DNA of 64,000 nt, taken from an uncultured Eubacteriales bacterium. Its GTDB lineage: Bacteria > Bacillota > Clostridia > Oscillospirales > Acutalibacteraceae. The notes below the pieces were generated by a model. That model ran no database searches. It was not told the DNA's origin and saw only the letters and a program-made list of their open reading frames with translations. Where the stretch lies: contig CAKTDF010000013.1 of the NCBI GenBank assembly GCA_934541115.1, positions 1-64,000 on the forward strand, written 5' to 3'. Position 1 is the stretch's first letter; every line of letters starts with the position of its first letter. The position numbers and the translations under genes were made by a program. This document shows positions 7,401-14,144 of the stretch, piece by piece.

Positions 7401-10283
7401 CGCAGGTGTATAAACGGTAATGTTGCAGAAAGCGGTATATTTTCCGTCCTCGGTTGTGACGATTATGGTTGTTGTTCCTGCGCTTTTTGCGGTAACAACA
7501 CCGCTTGAATTGACCGAGGCAACGGCAGAGTTAGAAGACTTCCATGTAACGTTTTTGTTGCTTGCGTCATCCGGCTTGACTGATGCGGTGAGCGTCTTTG
7601 AGTTGCCGACCGAAATTTTTGCGCTGGCAGCGCTGAGAGTAACGCCTGTAACGCTTTGGGTAACAATAACGATACACTTCGCCTGGATTCCGCGGTCCTG
7701 TGTGGTGACGGTAATTACGGCAACGCCGCTGCCGACGCCTTTGACAACGCCGTTTTCGTCAACAGTTGCGATATTTTTTGCATTGGAACTCCATGTAACA
7801 GCTTTGTTGCTTGCATCGGCGGGAGAAACCGTGGCGTCAAGCGCATATGTCTTACCCTTGTTAAGACGAATCTCGCTCGTGCTGAGCTTAACCTTTTCAA
7901 CGTCAATTTTCGGCAGCACCGTCACAACGCACTGTGCGGTAAAGCCGCCGTCAACCGATGTTGCGGTGATAACTGCCGTTCCGGGACTGACAGCGGTAAC
8001 AATTCCGCCGTCGCTGACGGTTGCAATTGTCTGGTCGCTGGTTGACCATTTTATTCTTCTGTCCGAAGCAGTCAGCGGAAGCACCGACGCTTTAAGTGTG
8101 GCAGACTGAGTGCTGTAAAGCTGAACCGCATTCTTTTCAAATGTGATTCCCTCTGCCTTTTGCGTAACTGTCAGCGTGCAGGAGGAGGAAAGCAGAGACG
8201 AGGTTGAGGTGCAGGTGATGACCGCCTTGCCGCCGGCGACGGCGGTAACAAGACCGTCCTTGCTGACAGTTGCAACGTCTTCGTTGCTGCTCTTCCATGT
8301 TACAGACTGTTCGGTTGCATTTGCAGGAGTTATTGTATAAAGGAATTTCATGGTTTCGCCGGCTTCAAGAACGGCAACATCGGGTGCAATAGTTATTGAA
8401 GTAACCGGAATAATGACCGAAACGGCGCAGGTTGCGGTGAACTTTCCGTCCGCAGTGGTGCAGGTAACATTTGCCTTGCCGATGCCAACGCCGGTGAGCG
8501 TTCCGTCTGAGGAAACATTGACAACATCGGTGTTGTCCGATTTCCATGTAACAGCCTTGTTTGTTGCATAATCCGGCGTGATGGTTGCTTTAATCTTGAG
8601 CGTTTTGCCCACATCAACGGTAGCTTCCTTGGGGATCTCAAGTCCGGTTACATCTGCGGTAACGGTAACGGTGCAAAGCTCATATCTTTCCGTTCCGTCA
8701 AGCGCCTCCGCTCTGACGGTGATGATTCCCGGGTAAACGCCTTTTACATTTCCGTTTTTGTCAACGGTAGCCACTTTTTTGTCCGAGCTTGTCCATTTGA
8801 CCTCTCCGTAGGTTTCGCCGGAGGTAGTTCTGACGGTTGCCTTAAGCTTTTCGGTTTCGCCAACCTTGACGTTCAGCTTTGTCTTGTCAAGCGCAACAGA
8901 TGCAGCCACGTCCGCAACGCGAACAAAAACGCGGCTCTTGATCGCAGTGCCGTCCGTGGTCTCTGCGGTAATATAGCAGGAGCCCTTGCTCTTTGGTGTG
9001 AGCACACCCTTATAGTCAACGGAGCAAACCAAATCGTTGTCCGATGACCAGTTGATAACCTGATTTCCGGCATCTTCGGGAAGAATGACCGCAGAAAGAG
9101 TTTTGGTCTTGCCGGGATTGAGAACAACAACCTGCGGCGAAACAGAAAGCGCGGAGATCTGCGGCTTAACTTCAACATAGAAGTATCCGCTGAGGTCGCT
9201 GCCGTCGGTTGTGGAATAAGTGATCTTGGTTTTTCCTACAGATTTTGCAGTAACAACGGCTGAGGAAATTGAATCCACAACACCCGTTGATTCAACAACC
9301 GCAACGTCCGGCTTTGAACTTGTCCACTTAAGCTCCTTAATGCTTGCTTCTGAGGGAGTGACCTTGACCTTTGCAGTCTTTTTCTGACCTACAACGGCCG
9401 GAATCGTGGAGCCGTAGTCCGCACTTTGGAGCGAAAGCCCGGTGATTGCGGTCAAACGACCGACCTTTACGGTGCATTCCGCAGTTTTTTCAACAGCGCC
9501 GGAGCTGACAGTGACGGAGATCACTGCCGTACCCTGGCTGTAAGCCTCAACAACTCCGTCAGATGTAACGCCGGCAATACCGGGCGCGCTTGAACGCCAT
9601 TCAACCAAGTCGATCTGATCTGTGATTTCAGCGTCCTTGTCTGCACCGTAAACCTTATATGAAAGAGCAAAGGTCTGACCGGTGTATGAGGAAGCACTGT
9701 TCTGAGAAAGTGTAACGCTATCAAGCGGATTTTTGAGCGTATAAATGCAGGAATCCGAATAACCGTTTGAAATTGCAGAAATCGTAACGCCGTCGGCGCT
9801 GTACTTTTTGAAAGTAACGGTTCCGTCCTGTGCAACAGACGCAACATCTTCATTGTTCGAAATCCATTCAACCTTGTCCGCAGCATTGTCCGGCGAAAGA
9901 ACAGCCCTAAGCACAGCGGTTGAACCAACATTCACCGTGTCCGTTTTACGGTTCAATTCAAGCCCCGTCGTATGATACTTTACTGAAGACAACGCAGTGC
10001 GCAGCATCTTTGCGGCAAGGTCAATGTTGCTTTGAGAGGGTCCCTCAGACGACTCTGCAAGCTGCAAAACCTCCTTAGCATTGTCATACGCTGCCTTGAG
10101 ATCCGATGAATCGATATAGATTCTCTCCCACTCGGACTCATCGGGAATACTTTCAACAAGCTCTTTCAGCGCCCCGGTGTTCGCCGCAAAGGCAACTATT
10201 GCGCTGCCGAAATCAAACGGAGCGGACGTAAGTACGCTGAAAAGCATCAGAAAGCAGAGCGAAAATGAAATGATTTTCTTCAT
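1437..10283 (-). CDS. Giant secreted protein with 34 tandem BIG2 Ig-like domains
   Basis: The 2948-aa product has a signal peptide (about residues 1-34, MKKIISF... to VAFAA) and a helical module at about 36-103 (LKAAYDNAKEVLQLA, IDLAAKMLRTAL) that resembles a FIVAR module. From residue 106 to the end I count 34 copies of an 80-90-residue Ig-like domain. Each has the BIG2 pattern LxVGxTxxLxATVxPxxATxKxVxWSSSNxxVATVxxxGVVTAxxxGxAxITxTTxDG, then a CxVxV strand. The chain ends within the last domain: no LPXTG sorting signal, SLH domain, transmembrane anchor or catalytic domain is visible. Repeats about 9-19 are lysine-rich, and 20-34 are acidic. BIG2 domains are known as extracellular spacers in adhesins and glycan-binding proteins. 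An adhesive or cell-wall-spanning stalk is the likely role. RBS AAGGAG sits 11 bases before the ATG. Confidence 0.93.
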   Translation of the reverse strand: MKKIISFSLCFLMLFSVLTSAPFDFGSAIVAFAANTGALKELVESIPDESEWERIYIDSSDLKAAYDNAKEVLQLAESSEGPSQSNIDLAAKMLRTALSSVKYHTTGLELNRKTDTVNVGSTAVLRAVLSPDNAADKVEWISNNEDVASVAQDGTVTFKKYSADGVTISAISNGYSDSCIYTLKNPLDSVTLSQNSASSYTGQTFALSYKVYGADKDAEITDQIDLVEWRSSAPGIAGVTSDGVVEAYSQGTAVISVTVSSGAVEKTAECTVKVGRLTAITGLSLQSADYGSTIPAVVGQKKTAKVKVTPSEASIKELKWTSSKPDVAVVESTGVVDSISSAVVTAKSVGKTKITYSTTDGSDLSGYFYVEVKPQISALSVSPQVVVLNPGKTKTLSAVILPEDAGNQVINWSSDNDLVCSVDYKGVLTPKSKGSCYITAETTDGTAIKSRVFVRVADVAASVALDKTKLNVKVGETEKLKATVRTTSGETYGEVKWTSSDKKVATVDKNGNVKGVYPGIITVRAEALDGTERYELCTVTVTADVTGLEIPKEATVDVGKTLKIKATITPDYATNKAVTWKSDNTDVVNVSSDGTLTGVGIGKANVTCTTADGKFTATCAVSVIIPVTSITIAPDVAVLEAGETMKFLYTITPANATEQSVTWKSSNEDVATVSKDGLVTAVAGGKAVITCTSTSSLLSSSCTLTVTQKAEGITFEKNAVQLYSTQSATLKASVLPLTASDRRIKWSTSDQTIATVSDGGIVTAVSPGTAVITATSVDGGFTAQCVVTVLPKIDVEKVKLSTSEIRLNKGKTYALDATVSPADASNKAVTWSSNAKNIATVDENGVVKGVGSGVAVITVTTQDRGIQAKCIVIVTQSVTGVTLSAASAKISVGNSKTLTASVKPDDASNKNVTWKSSNSAVASVNSSGVVTAKSAGTTTIIVTTEDGKYTAFCNITVYTPATGIKVSTRKVTIAKGKTAIISATVLPENAENREYKWSTSDKSIATINAAGQITAKKIGTAVVTATSVQGKYKANCLVEVVQLATGVSLNYSSVTLEAGKAKALSASITPLSASDKTIKWSSSNKKVATVNSKGVVTAVGAGSAVITATSGDGNASATCRINVTQKVKKLKFAESTYTVKAGSKKTLVCKVTPTSATETNYKWSSSNKKIATVSSKGVVKGIGAGKVTITAKTQDGKVKATCTVKVTMPAKGVSLSKTSVTLGIGKTTTVEPIFKPKNTTNKNVTWTSSNYDVADVSSSGKITAKKTGSAVITVKTKDGGYKATCRVRVVALVKGVFLNTTKKTVEVGKSFTLKHTLKPANPTNKEVKWSTSNKKIATVSSTGVVKTKGTGTVKITVTTLDGGYTATCTVKVVKKVTGVKLNKSSVTVARNSAVTLKATVTPSDATNKALLWSSSNTKVAAVDQNGRVAGLKVGKATITVKTKDGSFKASCSVSVEILAEKLALKNTKATVKSGQTVKLGYTVLPKNTTTKTLKWSSSNKAVATVDKNGVVTGLKGGKVTITAKTSNGISKKCTVTVVQAPDSVKLNENVLSLYEGSSKTLKATVLPSNSNDLSVKWSSSNTKVATVSSKGVVKAVSVGTAVITVKTNENGRTARCTVTVLRHTKSITLDKSSIEINIGKSETLKATVLPATASEKRVKWTSSAPEIASVSPEGIVTGLAFGEAVITATTVEGGKKATCTVKVNTPVMDVVLAQTELRLGDGETAQLEAIVAPENATNKKVLWTTDEPGVATVDENGVVTGVEPGEAVITATTVDGGFTATAYITVFRIAKKIELNTNEVTVITGQTVSLTATVLPEDAVDKTVTWESSDNEVANVNDEGFVTTYKAGTAEITAYAAEGKVKAVCVLNVTEPVTGVTLDESELTLYAGAEKALTAAVLPDSATNKKLIWSSNAPEVASVDENGVVSAISKGEAIITVKTDDGGFEKSCTVTVLIGVSEIKPERTELLLAVSEFAELSCTVLPENADDKTLLWSSDTPEIAEVDENGKITAVSQGSAVIAIASKDGQTKTFVNVEVIVPAETVNVSAEKDILWVGESVELSATVLPENATHRNVTFVSSKEDVASVSEDGVVTALSAGESEITVTSGCGRASAVFKVTVRQQVASISLSSERITLGEQGTKQLTATVLPENAFDTSVKWISENSEVAVVSESGLVTAVGKGETTVRAVSSDEEIFAVCTVVVTRVVESIELNETELRLEKGSTFALSASLTPADATDLSVRWESSNTNAVTVGEDGVLTAVGAGSAEITAYSSNEDVTAKCSVTVYVLPESLALDKENAELWLDETLALVPAFLPADTTQKDIEWSSDSSDVASVSDSGVVTALSKGTAVITAKSRDTGLEAKCTITVNVRVQSVAFDKEEYIVENGTSATLAPVVAPENASFKKLVWSSQNESVATVDENGIVSAHSVGTAVITAKTEKEGVAAECKVTVTQKPLRITLSAEKNAICEGEQLSISAAFEPEYTTLRGLEWSVSNGDYAEISQDGVLTAKQKGVVTVTAKSTADGEVFGEFEVEVLKRVTGFNIAEEAFVMYLSDAAKALSFEVLPADASNKNVIWQTSDDSVVTVRDGVITAVGAGTAFVFGTTEEGEYIDFCAVEVKLPITNITLENTELSLNKGEQVSLRVQVEPAGAAVGDIVWKSSNQAVATVENGVVTARATSGTAVITACSKLDESVKAECTVTVLEPVTSVVISDAAATLRKGETKSLSAVVVPSNATNKAVTWSSDNAEVASVDENGVVTANGFGTARITVTTADGGFTDVCAVKVLTEIDSVLLESEKTALTVGEETKLTVKASPEELDETFTFTSNDCVIVSQDGTVTAVKGGTAVITVKSSLSQKTAQIELEIIQPVRGVSFSNETLDMLVGFKGTLGCTVEPLDATDKTVTWKSSAPEVVAVDENGNIECLAVGEAVITVTTVDGGFTASCTITVK
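1440..9968 (-). repeat. Coding tandem repeat array, about 250-bp period
   Basis: The DNA of the 34 BIG2 domains repeats with an average period of about 251 bp (roughly 84 codons). Short segments such as CCGTTTTCGTCAACCG recur many times, which should allow unequal crossing-over. The period is diverged rather than identical, so the array is old. Confidence 0.85.
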
Positions 10284-10415
10284 AATAGTGAGGACTCCTT
10301 CTCAGAAAAATTATAGGATATCCGTTTTTTAAAACGGTAACAATTCTCAAATGTGCCGTTTTTTGAGTGCAAACAGGCGCAAAAAGGGCACAATAAACAA
10401 TTATAGATAATGATT

Positions 10416-10444
10416 ATTATACAAAAAACGACTGCCCGTGTCAA
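10416..10444 (-). promoter_or_regulatory. Promoter of the BIG2 giant gene
   Basis: On the minus strand TTGACA (10439-10444), a 17-base spacer and TATAAT (10416-10421) form a perfect promoter. A leader of about 125 bases precedes the ATG and contains the dyad CGTTTTTTAAAACG near 10323-10336. It is divergent from the exonuclease III promoter. Confidence 0.8.
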
Positions 10445-10461
10445 CAAAATAGAAAGGGTTG

Positions 10462-10490
10462 TTGAAAAAGTTTACAAATTATACTATAAT
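10462..10490 (+). promoter_or_regulatory. Promoter of exonuclease III gene
   Basis: TTGAAA (10462-10467), a 17-base spacer and TATAAT (10485-10490) lie about 85 bases before the gene start. Confidence 0.65.
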
Positions 10491-10573
10491 ACGTGTTGCA
10501 AAGCATAAGCTGAGTAATCACGAATAACTGAGACTTAAAATGTTTGAGTGTTACCTATAAAGGAGCGCTATCA

Positions 10574-11332
10574 ATGAAAAAATTTATATCGTGGAATGTC
10601 AACGGCATTCGCGCCTGCGTTCAAAAGGGATTTTTAGATTCTTTCAATGCGCTTGACGCAGATATTTTCTGCCTGCAGGAAACAAAGCTTCAACAAGGTC
10701 AGATTGAGCTGCCCCTTGAGGGATATCACCAGTACTGGAACTATGCCGAAAGAAAAGGATACTCAGGAACGGCAATTTTCACAAAGGAAGAGCCGCTTGC
10801 GGTCTTTAACGGAATGGATATCGCCGAGCATGACACCGAGGGCAGACTCATTACTCTTGAATTTGAGACATACTATTTCATTACATGTTATACACCCAAT
10901 GCCCAAGACGGACTTAAAAGACTTGATTACAGAATGAAATGGGAAGACGATTTCAGAGAGTATCTTCTTTCGCTTAACAAAACAAAACCGGTCGTTTTTT
11001 GCGGAGACCTCAATGTTGCACACAATGAAATCGACCTAAAAAATCCCAAGACCAACCGCGGCAATCCCGGCTTTTCAGACGAAGAAAGGGGCAAGTTTTC
11101 ACTCCTGCTTGAAAGCGGCTTTACCGATTCTTTCCGTTTCCTTTATCCGGACACAAAAGACGCATACTCGTGGTGGAGCTATAGATTCAAAGCGCGCGAG
11201 AAGAACGTCGGCTGGCGCATTGACTATTTTGTTGTTTCAAACAGCCTGAGCGGCAAAATAATTGATGCAAAAATTCACCCGGAGGTCTACGGCTCAGACC
11301 ACTGCCCGGTTGAACTTTTGATTGACCTTTAA
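10574..11332 (+). CDS. xth: Exodeoxyribonuclease III (AP endonuclease)
   Basis: This 252-aa protein is a full-length member of the ExoIII/Ape1 branch of the endonuclease-exonuclease-phosphatase fold. It nicks DNA at abasic sites and removes 3' blocking groups in base-excision repair. Diagnostic motifs occur in order: SWNVNGIRA (metal-binding Asn), LQETK (metal-binding Glu), GYSGTAIFTK, GDLNVAHNEIDL (catalytic Asp and Asn), YSWWSYRF..REKNVGWRIDYF and the C-terminal GSDHCPV with the catalytic His. The ATG at 10574 has AAAGGAG nine bases upstream; the longer frame from a TTG at 10544 would contain that site. It is a single-gene unit followed by a terminator. Confidence 0.96.
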   Translation: MKKFISWNVNGIRACVQKGFLDSFNALDADIFCLQETKLQQGQIELPLEGYHQYWNYAERKGYSGTAIFTKEEPLAVFNGMDIAEHDTEGRLITLEFETYYFITCYTPNAQDGLKRLDYRMKWEDDFREYLLSLNKTKPVVFCGDLNVAHNEIDLKNPKTNRGNPGFSDEERGKFSLLLESGFTDSFRFLYPDTKDAYSWWSYRFKAREKNVGWRIDYFVVSNSLSGKIIDAKIHPEVYGSDHCPVELLIDL

Positions 11333-11337
11333 ATCAT

Positions 11338-11367
11338 AGCCGCACACACCGAACGGTTTGTGCGGCT
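11338..11367 (+). terminator. Hairpin after exonuclease III gene
   Basis: A 9-bp stem AGCCGCACA/TGTGCGGCT (11338-11346 with 11359-11367) lies six bases after the stop. It has no clear U tract, and its 3' side runs into the 16-base repeat end at 11364-11379, so it may be both a terminator and a repeat relic. Confidence 0.5.
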
Positions 11368-11379
11368 CTCCTCAGCTTA
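11364..11379 (-). repeat. Solo copy of the MITE-type terminal repeat
   Basis: GGCTCTCCTCAGCTTA is the exact reverse complement of the sequence at 50932-50947, and 15 of its 16 bases match the right terminal repeat of the element at 31759-32203. No second end is present nearby. Confidence 0.55.
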
Positions 11380-11436
11380 CGATTTAAGATTAAAAACGAA
11401 CCATTCAAAAAAAGTCAAAAAAATTTGAAAAAAGCC

Positions 11437-11465
11437 TTGACAAATGGTTGCGATGCGCATATAAT
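11437..11465 (+). promoter_or_regulatory. Perfect promoter of the 5S rRNA gene
   Basis: TTGACA (11437-11442), a 17-base spacer and TATAAT (11460-11465) match the consensus exactly. The start point would be near 11472, about 30 bases before the mature 5S end. The 5S gene is therefore transcribed alone. Confidence 0.85.
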
Positions 11466-11501
11466 AGCAATCACTGAAACGCAGTGCGAACAACACGGCG
11501 C

Positions 11502-11619
11502 AGTCGGTGTCTTTAGCGATGAGGGTCCACCCGTTCCCATCCCGAACACGGCAGTTAAGCTCATCAGTGCTGAAAATACTTGGTTGGAAGCGACCCGGGA
11601 AGATAAGGCGATGCCGACA
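11502..11619 (+). rRNA. rrf: 5S ribosomal RNA
   Basis: The stretch contains the conserved 5S core (GATGAGGGTCCACCCGTTCC, CGAACACGGCAGTTAAGC, GAAGATAAGGCGATGCCGAC). Helix I is formed by GTCGGTGTC (11503-11511) pairing with GATGCCGAC (11610-11618) over 9 bp, including two wobble pairs. The length of about 118 bases is normal. No 16S or 23S gene adjoins it, so this is an isolated 5S gene with its own promoter and terminator. Confidence 0.95.
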
Positions 11620-11628
11620 TATTGAATT

Positions 11629-11658
11629 AAACCGCAGTGTTCTGCGGTTTGTTTTTTT
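11629..11658 (+). terminator. Terminator of the 5S rRNA gene
   Basis: Stem AAACCGCAG/CTGCGGTTT (11629-11637 with 11642-11650) with a TGTT loop is followed by G and seven T residues. This is a textbook intrinsic terminator. Confidence 0.9.
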
Positions 11659-11727
11659 ATCTGCGCAGATGAATCAGATGTTTATCGCAGCAGAAAACAG
11701 CCAAAAATGCCCTGTGAGGTGATGACC

Positions 11728-11922
11728 ATGGACAGCAAAAACGGAAGAGTTGTTTTTATGCCTGACATTGAATACAAAGCTTGGCTCAACAGAAATAAAG
11801 AACTCCTTTCCGAAATAATCAAATCGGGTCAGGTTTCAACTATGTGGCTGAACCACGGACAAAACAAAAAATTTCTCGTCCGTTATTTTCACGAATGCGG
11901 ATACACGATCAACATTGAATGA
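11728..11922 (+). CDS. Small conserved-looking protein, function unknown
   Basis: This 64-aa soluble protein begins MDSKNGRVVFMPDIEYKAWL and ends FHECGYTINIE. It is mixed alpha/beta by eye, with no signal peptide or membrane segment. GAGGTG (11716-11721) is six bases before the ATG at 11728; an ATG at 11722 is too close to that site. The next gene starts 16 bases after its stop, so the two small genes probably share a transcript that begins after the 5S terminator. I do not recognise the family. Confidence 0.65.
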   Translation: MDSKNGRVVFMPDIEYKAWLNRNKELLSEIIKSGQVSTMWLNHGQNKKFLVRYFHECGYTINIE

Positions 11923-11938
11923 GGACGGTGTTTAATCA

Positions 11939-12169
11939 ATGAAAAAGATGAGTTTTGCAAAAGCCTTTTCAAAAAAGCTGAAAAAATATCGCCTTGCCGT
12001 GAATCTTGCCGCTGCGGCTTTGGTTTTCGCTTTCACCGTCTATACGCTTCTGCCAAAAGACGAAAAGTTTGACGAGGGCGAAGCACAAAAAATAGCCGAT
12101 GCCTTTGTTAAAAAAGCAAGTGAACAAGAACTTGACGAAGATACCGCAGAGGAAAACGTAGCCGAGTAA
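11939..12169 (+). CDS. Small single-pass membrane protein
   Basis: This 76-aa protein has a strongly basic N-terminus (KKMSFAKAFSKKLKKYR), one hydrophobic helix (about residues 20-42, LAVNLAAAALVFAFTVYTLL) and an acidic, probably helical C-terminal tail (DEGEAQKIADAF..., ending EENVAE). By the positive-inside rule the tail should be outside. The RBS (GAGGACGG) is about 11 bases from the ATG, somewhat far. It follows the 64-aa gene closely. No family was recognised; small membrane proteins of this shape often modulate a larger partner, but no partner is evident here. Confidence 0.6.
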   Translation: MKKMSFAKAFSKKLKKYRLAVNLAAAALVFAFTVYTLLPKDEKFDEGEAQKIADAFVKKASEQELDEDTAEENVAE

Positions 12170-12294
12170 TTCTTTTATCTATGTAATTAAGCTACAACAA
12201 TTCTGCTTTAAACCCGGATTATTGCTCACTAACGAATCGTGATTCGGTGTCTGAATCATTTTTGAGCAAAAGTATTTGTCAAACGGATAATCTA

Positions 12295-12334
12295 AAACGG
12301 CTGTGACCCTTTGCGGATCACAGCCGTTTCTTTT
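12295..12334. terminator. Terminator between the small-protein genes and the SDR gene
   Basis: A 12-bp perfect stem AAACGGCTGTGA/TCACAGCCGTTT (12295-12306 with 12318-12329) is followed by CTTTTT on the plus strand. It serves the convergent minus-strand gene ending at 12344 and possibly the plus-strand pair. The rest of 12170-12294 holds only a weak dyad around 12234-12258. Confidence 0.75.
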
Positions 12335-12343
12335 TGCAGCCAA

Positions 12344-13366
12344 TTATTCGCCTTTCATCTCAAGGAGCTTAACTGTTCCGTTATATGAAGCAACGGAAAC
12401 CTTAACCGAGTCAAAAATTGCGTCAACAATGTCGTCCTCGGTTGCGCCCAGCTCTTTTGCATATACGTTATTGATGAAAAGATCGATATCCATAATTTCG
12501 GGAAGGTCAAAGAGGTCCATACCGGAGTCAATGCCTCTCTTCTTGTAGTCGATAGCGTTCTTAATCATGCCCATCTTCATCATCCAAGGAGCAACGCTGA
12601 CAATCTTTCTGTCCTTACCCATTCCTCTTGCGTCATAAACGATAGAGAGAAATTCTTTCCATGTCTGGTTATACATTGCAATCGGGAGAGCCTCAAAGCC
12701 GGCTTTCTTTCTTTCTGCCGCGCCGCAGATAACTTCGCCGACCTGACGGCAGGTAAGCATTGCCGTACCTCCGCCCGGATACATGGTGAACGGCCACTTA
12801 TCCATAAAAGCGATCTGTTCAATGAGAACGGTCCATACCGGCTTTCTGCCCGGCTGAGTACCAAAAATGTACGGGAGTTCAAGAACTGCGCAGCTGAAGC
12901 TGTCATCGCATGCCGCCTCGCAGACTTCCTCCTGAATAAGTCTTGATTTGAAGTACGGATTTCTTTCCGGAAGTCGCATATCGGGACGAAGCTTTGAAAG
13001 ATATGCAAAGTATGAACCGAGAACAACGGCTCTCTTTACACCGGCTTTTTTGCAAAGCGGGAAGATTCTTTCAAGCGGAGCGATGTTATACTTATGATAA
13101 TAGTCCATTACAGGAGCGGGGAACTCGACTCTTTCGTCAACGCCTGCGGCGAAGATGAAAACGTCCTTGCCCTTGAGCATTTCAAGGATCTCATCGTCCG
13201 ACTTTTTATTGATATCACCAAAAATGATATCCATTTCCTCGGGAATTGGAGCTCCCTCGGGAAGAGGCGGCAAGGCAACGGAAGTGACCTTATGGCCGTG
13301 CTTAATGAGTTGAATTGCGGCTTCGCAGCCAAGAAGACCGGTTCCGCCAATCATAAATACGTTCAT
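12344..13366 (-). CDS. NAD(P)-dependent epimerase/dehydratase-like SDR protein
   Basis: This 340-aa protein opens with a Rossmann fold: MNVFMIGGTGLLG is the GxxGxxG dinucleotide site, FGDIN and FAAGVD mark strands beta-3 and beta-4, and RAVVLGSYFAY is strand beta-5. It is about the size of extended SDR or NmrA-like proteins. The usual catalytic YxxxK is not obvious at its expected place: NPYFKSRLIQEE has Tyr followed by Arg at the +4 position. The enzyme may therefore be an atypical or non-redox member that binds NAD(P) as a sensor or uses other residues. It is monocistronic, with a promoter at 13402-13431. The substrate is unknown. Confidence 0.8.
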   Translation of the reverse strand: MNVFMIGGTGLLGCEAAIQLIKHGHKVTSVALPPLPEGAPIPEEMDIIFGDINKKSDDEILEMLKGKDVFIFAAGVDERVEFPAPVMDYYHKYNIAPLERIFPLCKKAGVKRAVVLGSYFAYLSKLRPDMRLPERNPYFKSRLIQEEVCEAACDDSFSCAVLELPYIFGTQPGRKPVWTVLIEQIAFMDKWPFTMYPGGGTAMLTCRQVGEVICGAAERKKAGFEALPIAMYNQTWKEFLSIVYDARGMGKDRKIVSVAPWMMKMGMIKNAIDYKKRGIDSGMDLFDLPEIMDIDLFINNVYAKELGATEDDIVDAIFDSVKVSVASYNGTVKLLEMKGE

Positions 13367-13401
13367 TGATATTCCTCCGATACATAAAAAATTACGGTAG
13401 T

Positions 13402-13431
13402 ATTATAGCAGTTCTGATACAACAAAGTCAA
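13402..13431 (-). promoter_or_regulatory. Promoter of the SDR gene
   Basis: On the minus strand TTGACT (13426-13431), an 18-base spacer and TATAAT (13402-13407) lie about 35 bases before the ATG. Confidence 0.65.
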
Positions 13432-13569
13432 TATGTGCAACATCTTTAACACTTTGTTAAATATTTATGAATTAGCAACGGTTTCCAAAGCGCTTATTTT
13501 TATGCGAATACCGCAGAAATTTCAGTTTTTTCATTCAACTGTTGGCTTATTCATATCACTTCCGCCACT

Positions 13570-14144
13570 TGCGGATTTGTTGTTGAATGTGAAAAGTTCT
13601 ACTTATTTTTTTAGTGTGCTGCTATTTTTCTTAAACCCAACGCTTACTTTTAACATATAAATGGCTATGCACTTTTACGCCCGTACGCTCCGCTGGGGTT
13701 GCTTTTGTCGATTGTAAAAAACAAAGCATTGAAAGTTTATCTTGTGGAATGTTAAAAGTTCTGCTTGTTTTTTTAACGTGCTACTATTTTTCTTAAACCC
13801 AACATTTACTTTCATATATAAACGGCTATGCGCTTTTATATCCGTACGCTCCGCTGGGGTTGCTTTTGTCGATTGTAACAAAACAAAGCATTGAAAGTTT
13901 ATCTTGTGGAATGTTAAAAGTTCTGCTTGTTTTTTTACGCACTGCTATTTCTTAAACCCAACATTTACTTTCATATATAAACGGCTATGCGCTTTTATAT
14001 CCGTACGCTCCGCGGGGGTACTTTTGTCGATTGTTACAAAAGTACCCAAAAGAACGCTTTTTAGTACGGCGCCCAAGAGAACGAAATCGGATTCCTTGGG
14101 GGAATCTCGATTATCGCTCTCTAACGCGCCTACACAGTACACGT
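13570..14144 (+). repeat. Three direct copies of a 162-bp repeat plus adjoining module (left arm)
   Basis: Copies begin near 13581, 13743 and 13905, exactly 162 bp apart. Each reads tGAATGT.AAAAGTTCT..., CTTAAACCCAAC, a TATAAACGGCTATGCGCTT-like stretch, CCGTACGCTCCGC and TTTTGTCGATTGTA. The third copy changes near 14022 into GGTACTTTTG-TCGATTGTTA-CAAAAGTACC, a 10-bp hairpin. It continues into a second module (TAGTACGGCGCCCAAGAG... to CACAGTACACGT, ending 14144). Open frames through it are short and read equally on both strands, so I do not call genes. Confidence 0.85.

Noticed and set aside
1741..8571. Many plus-strand frames across the BIG2 gene
   Set aside because: They are shadows of the repetitive minus-strand gene; their Val/Thr-rich repeats follow its period and none has a ribosome binding site.
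11425..11722. Short frames of 66 and 71 aa across the 5S gene
   Set aside because: They overlap a clear 5S rRNA with promoter and terminator.
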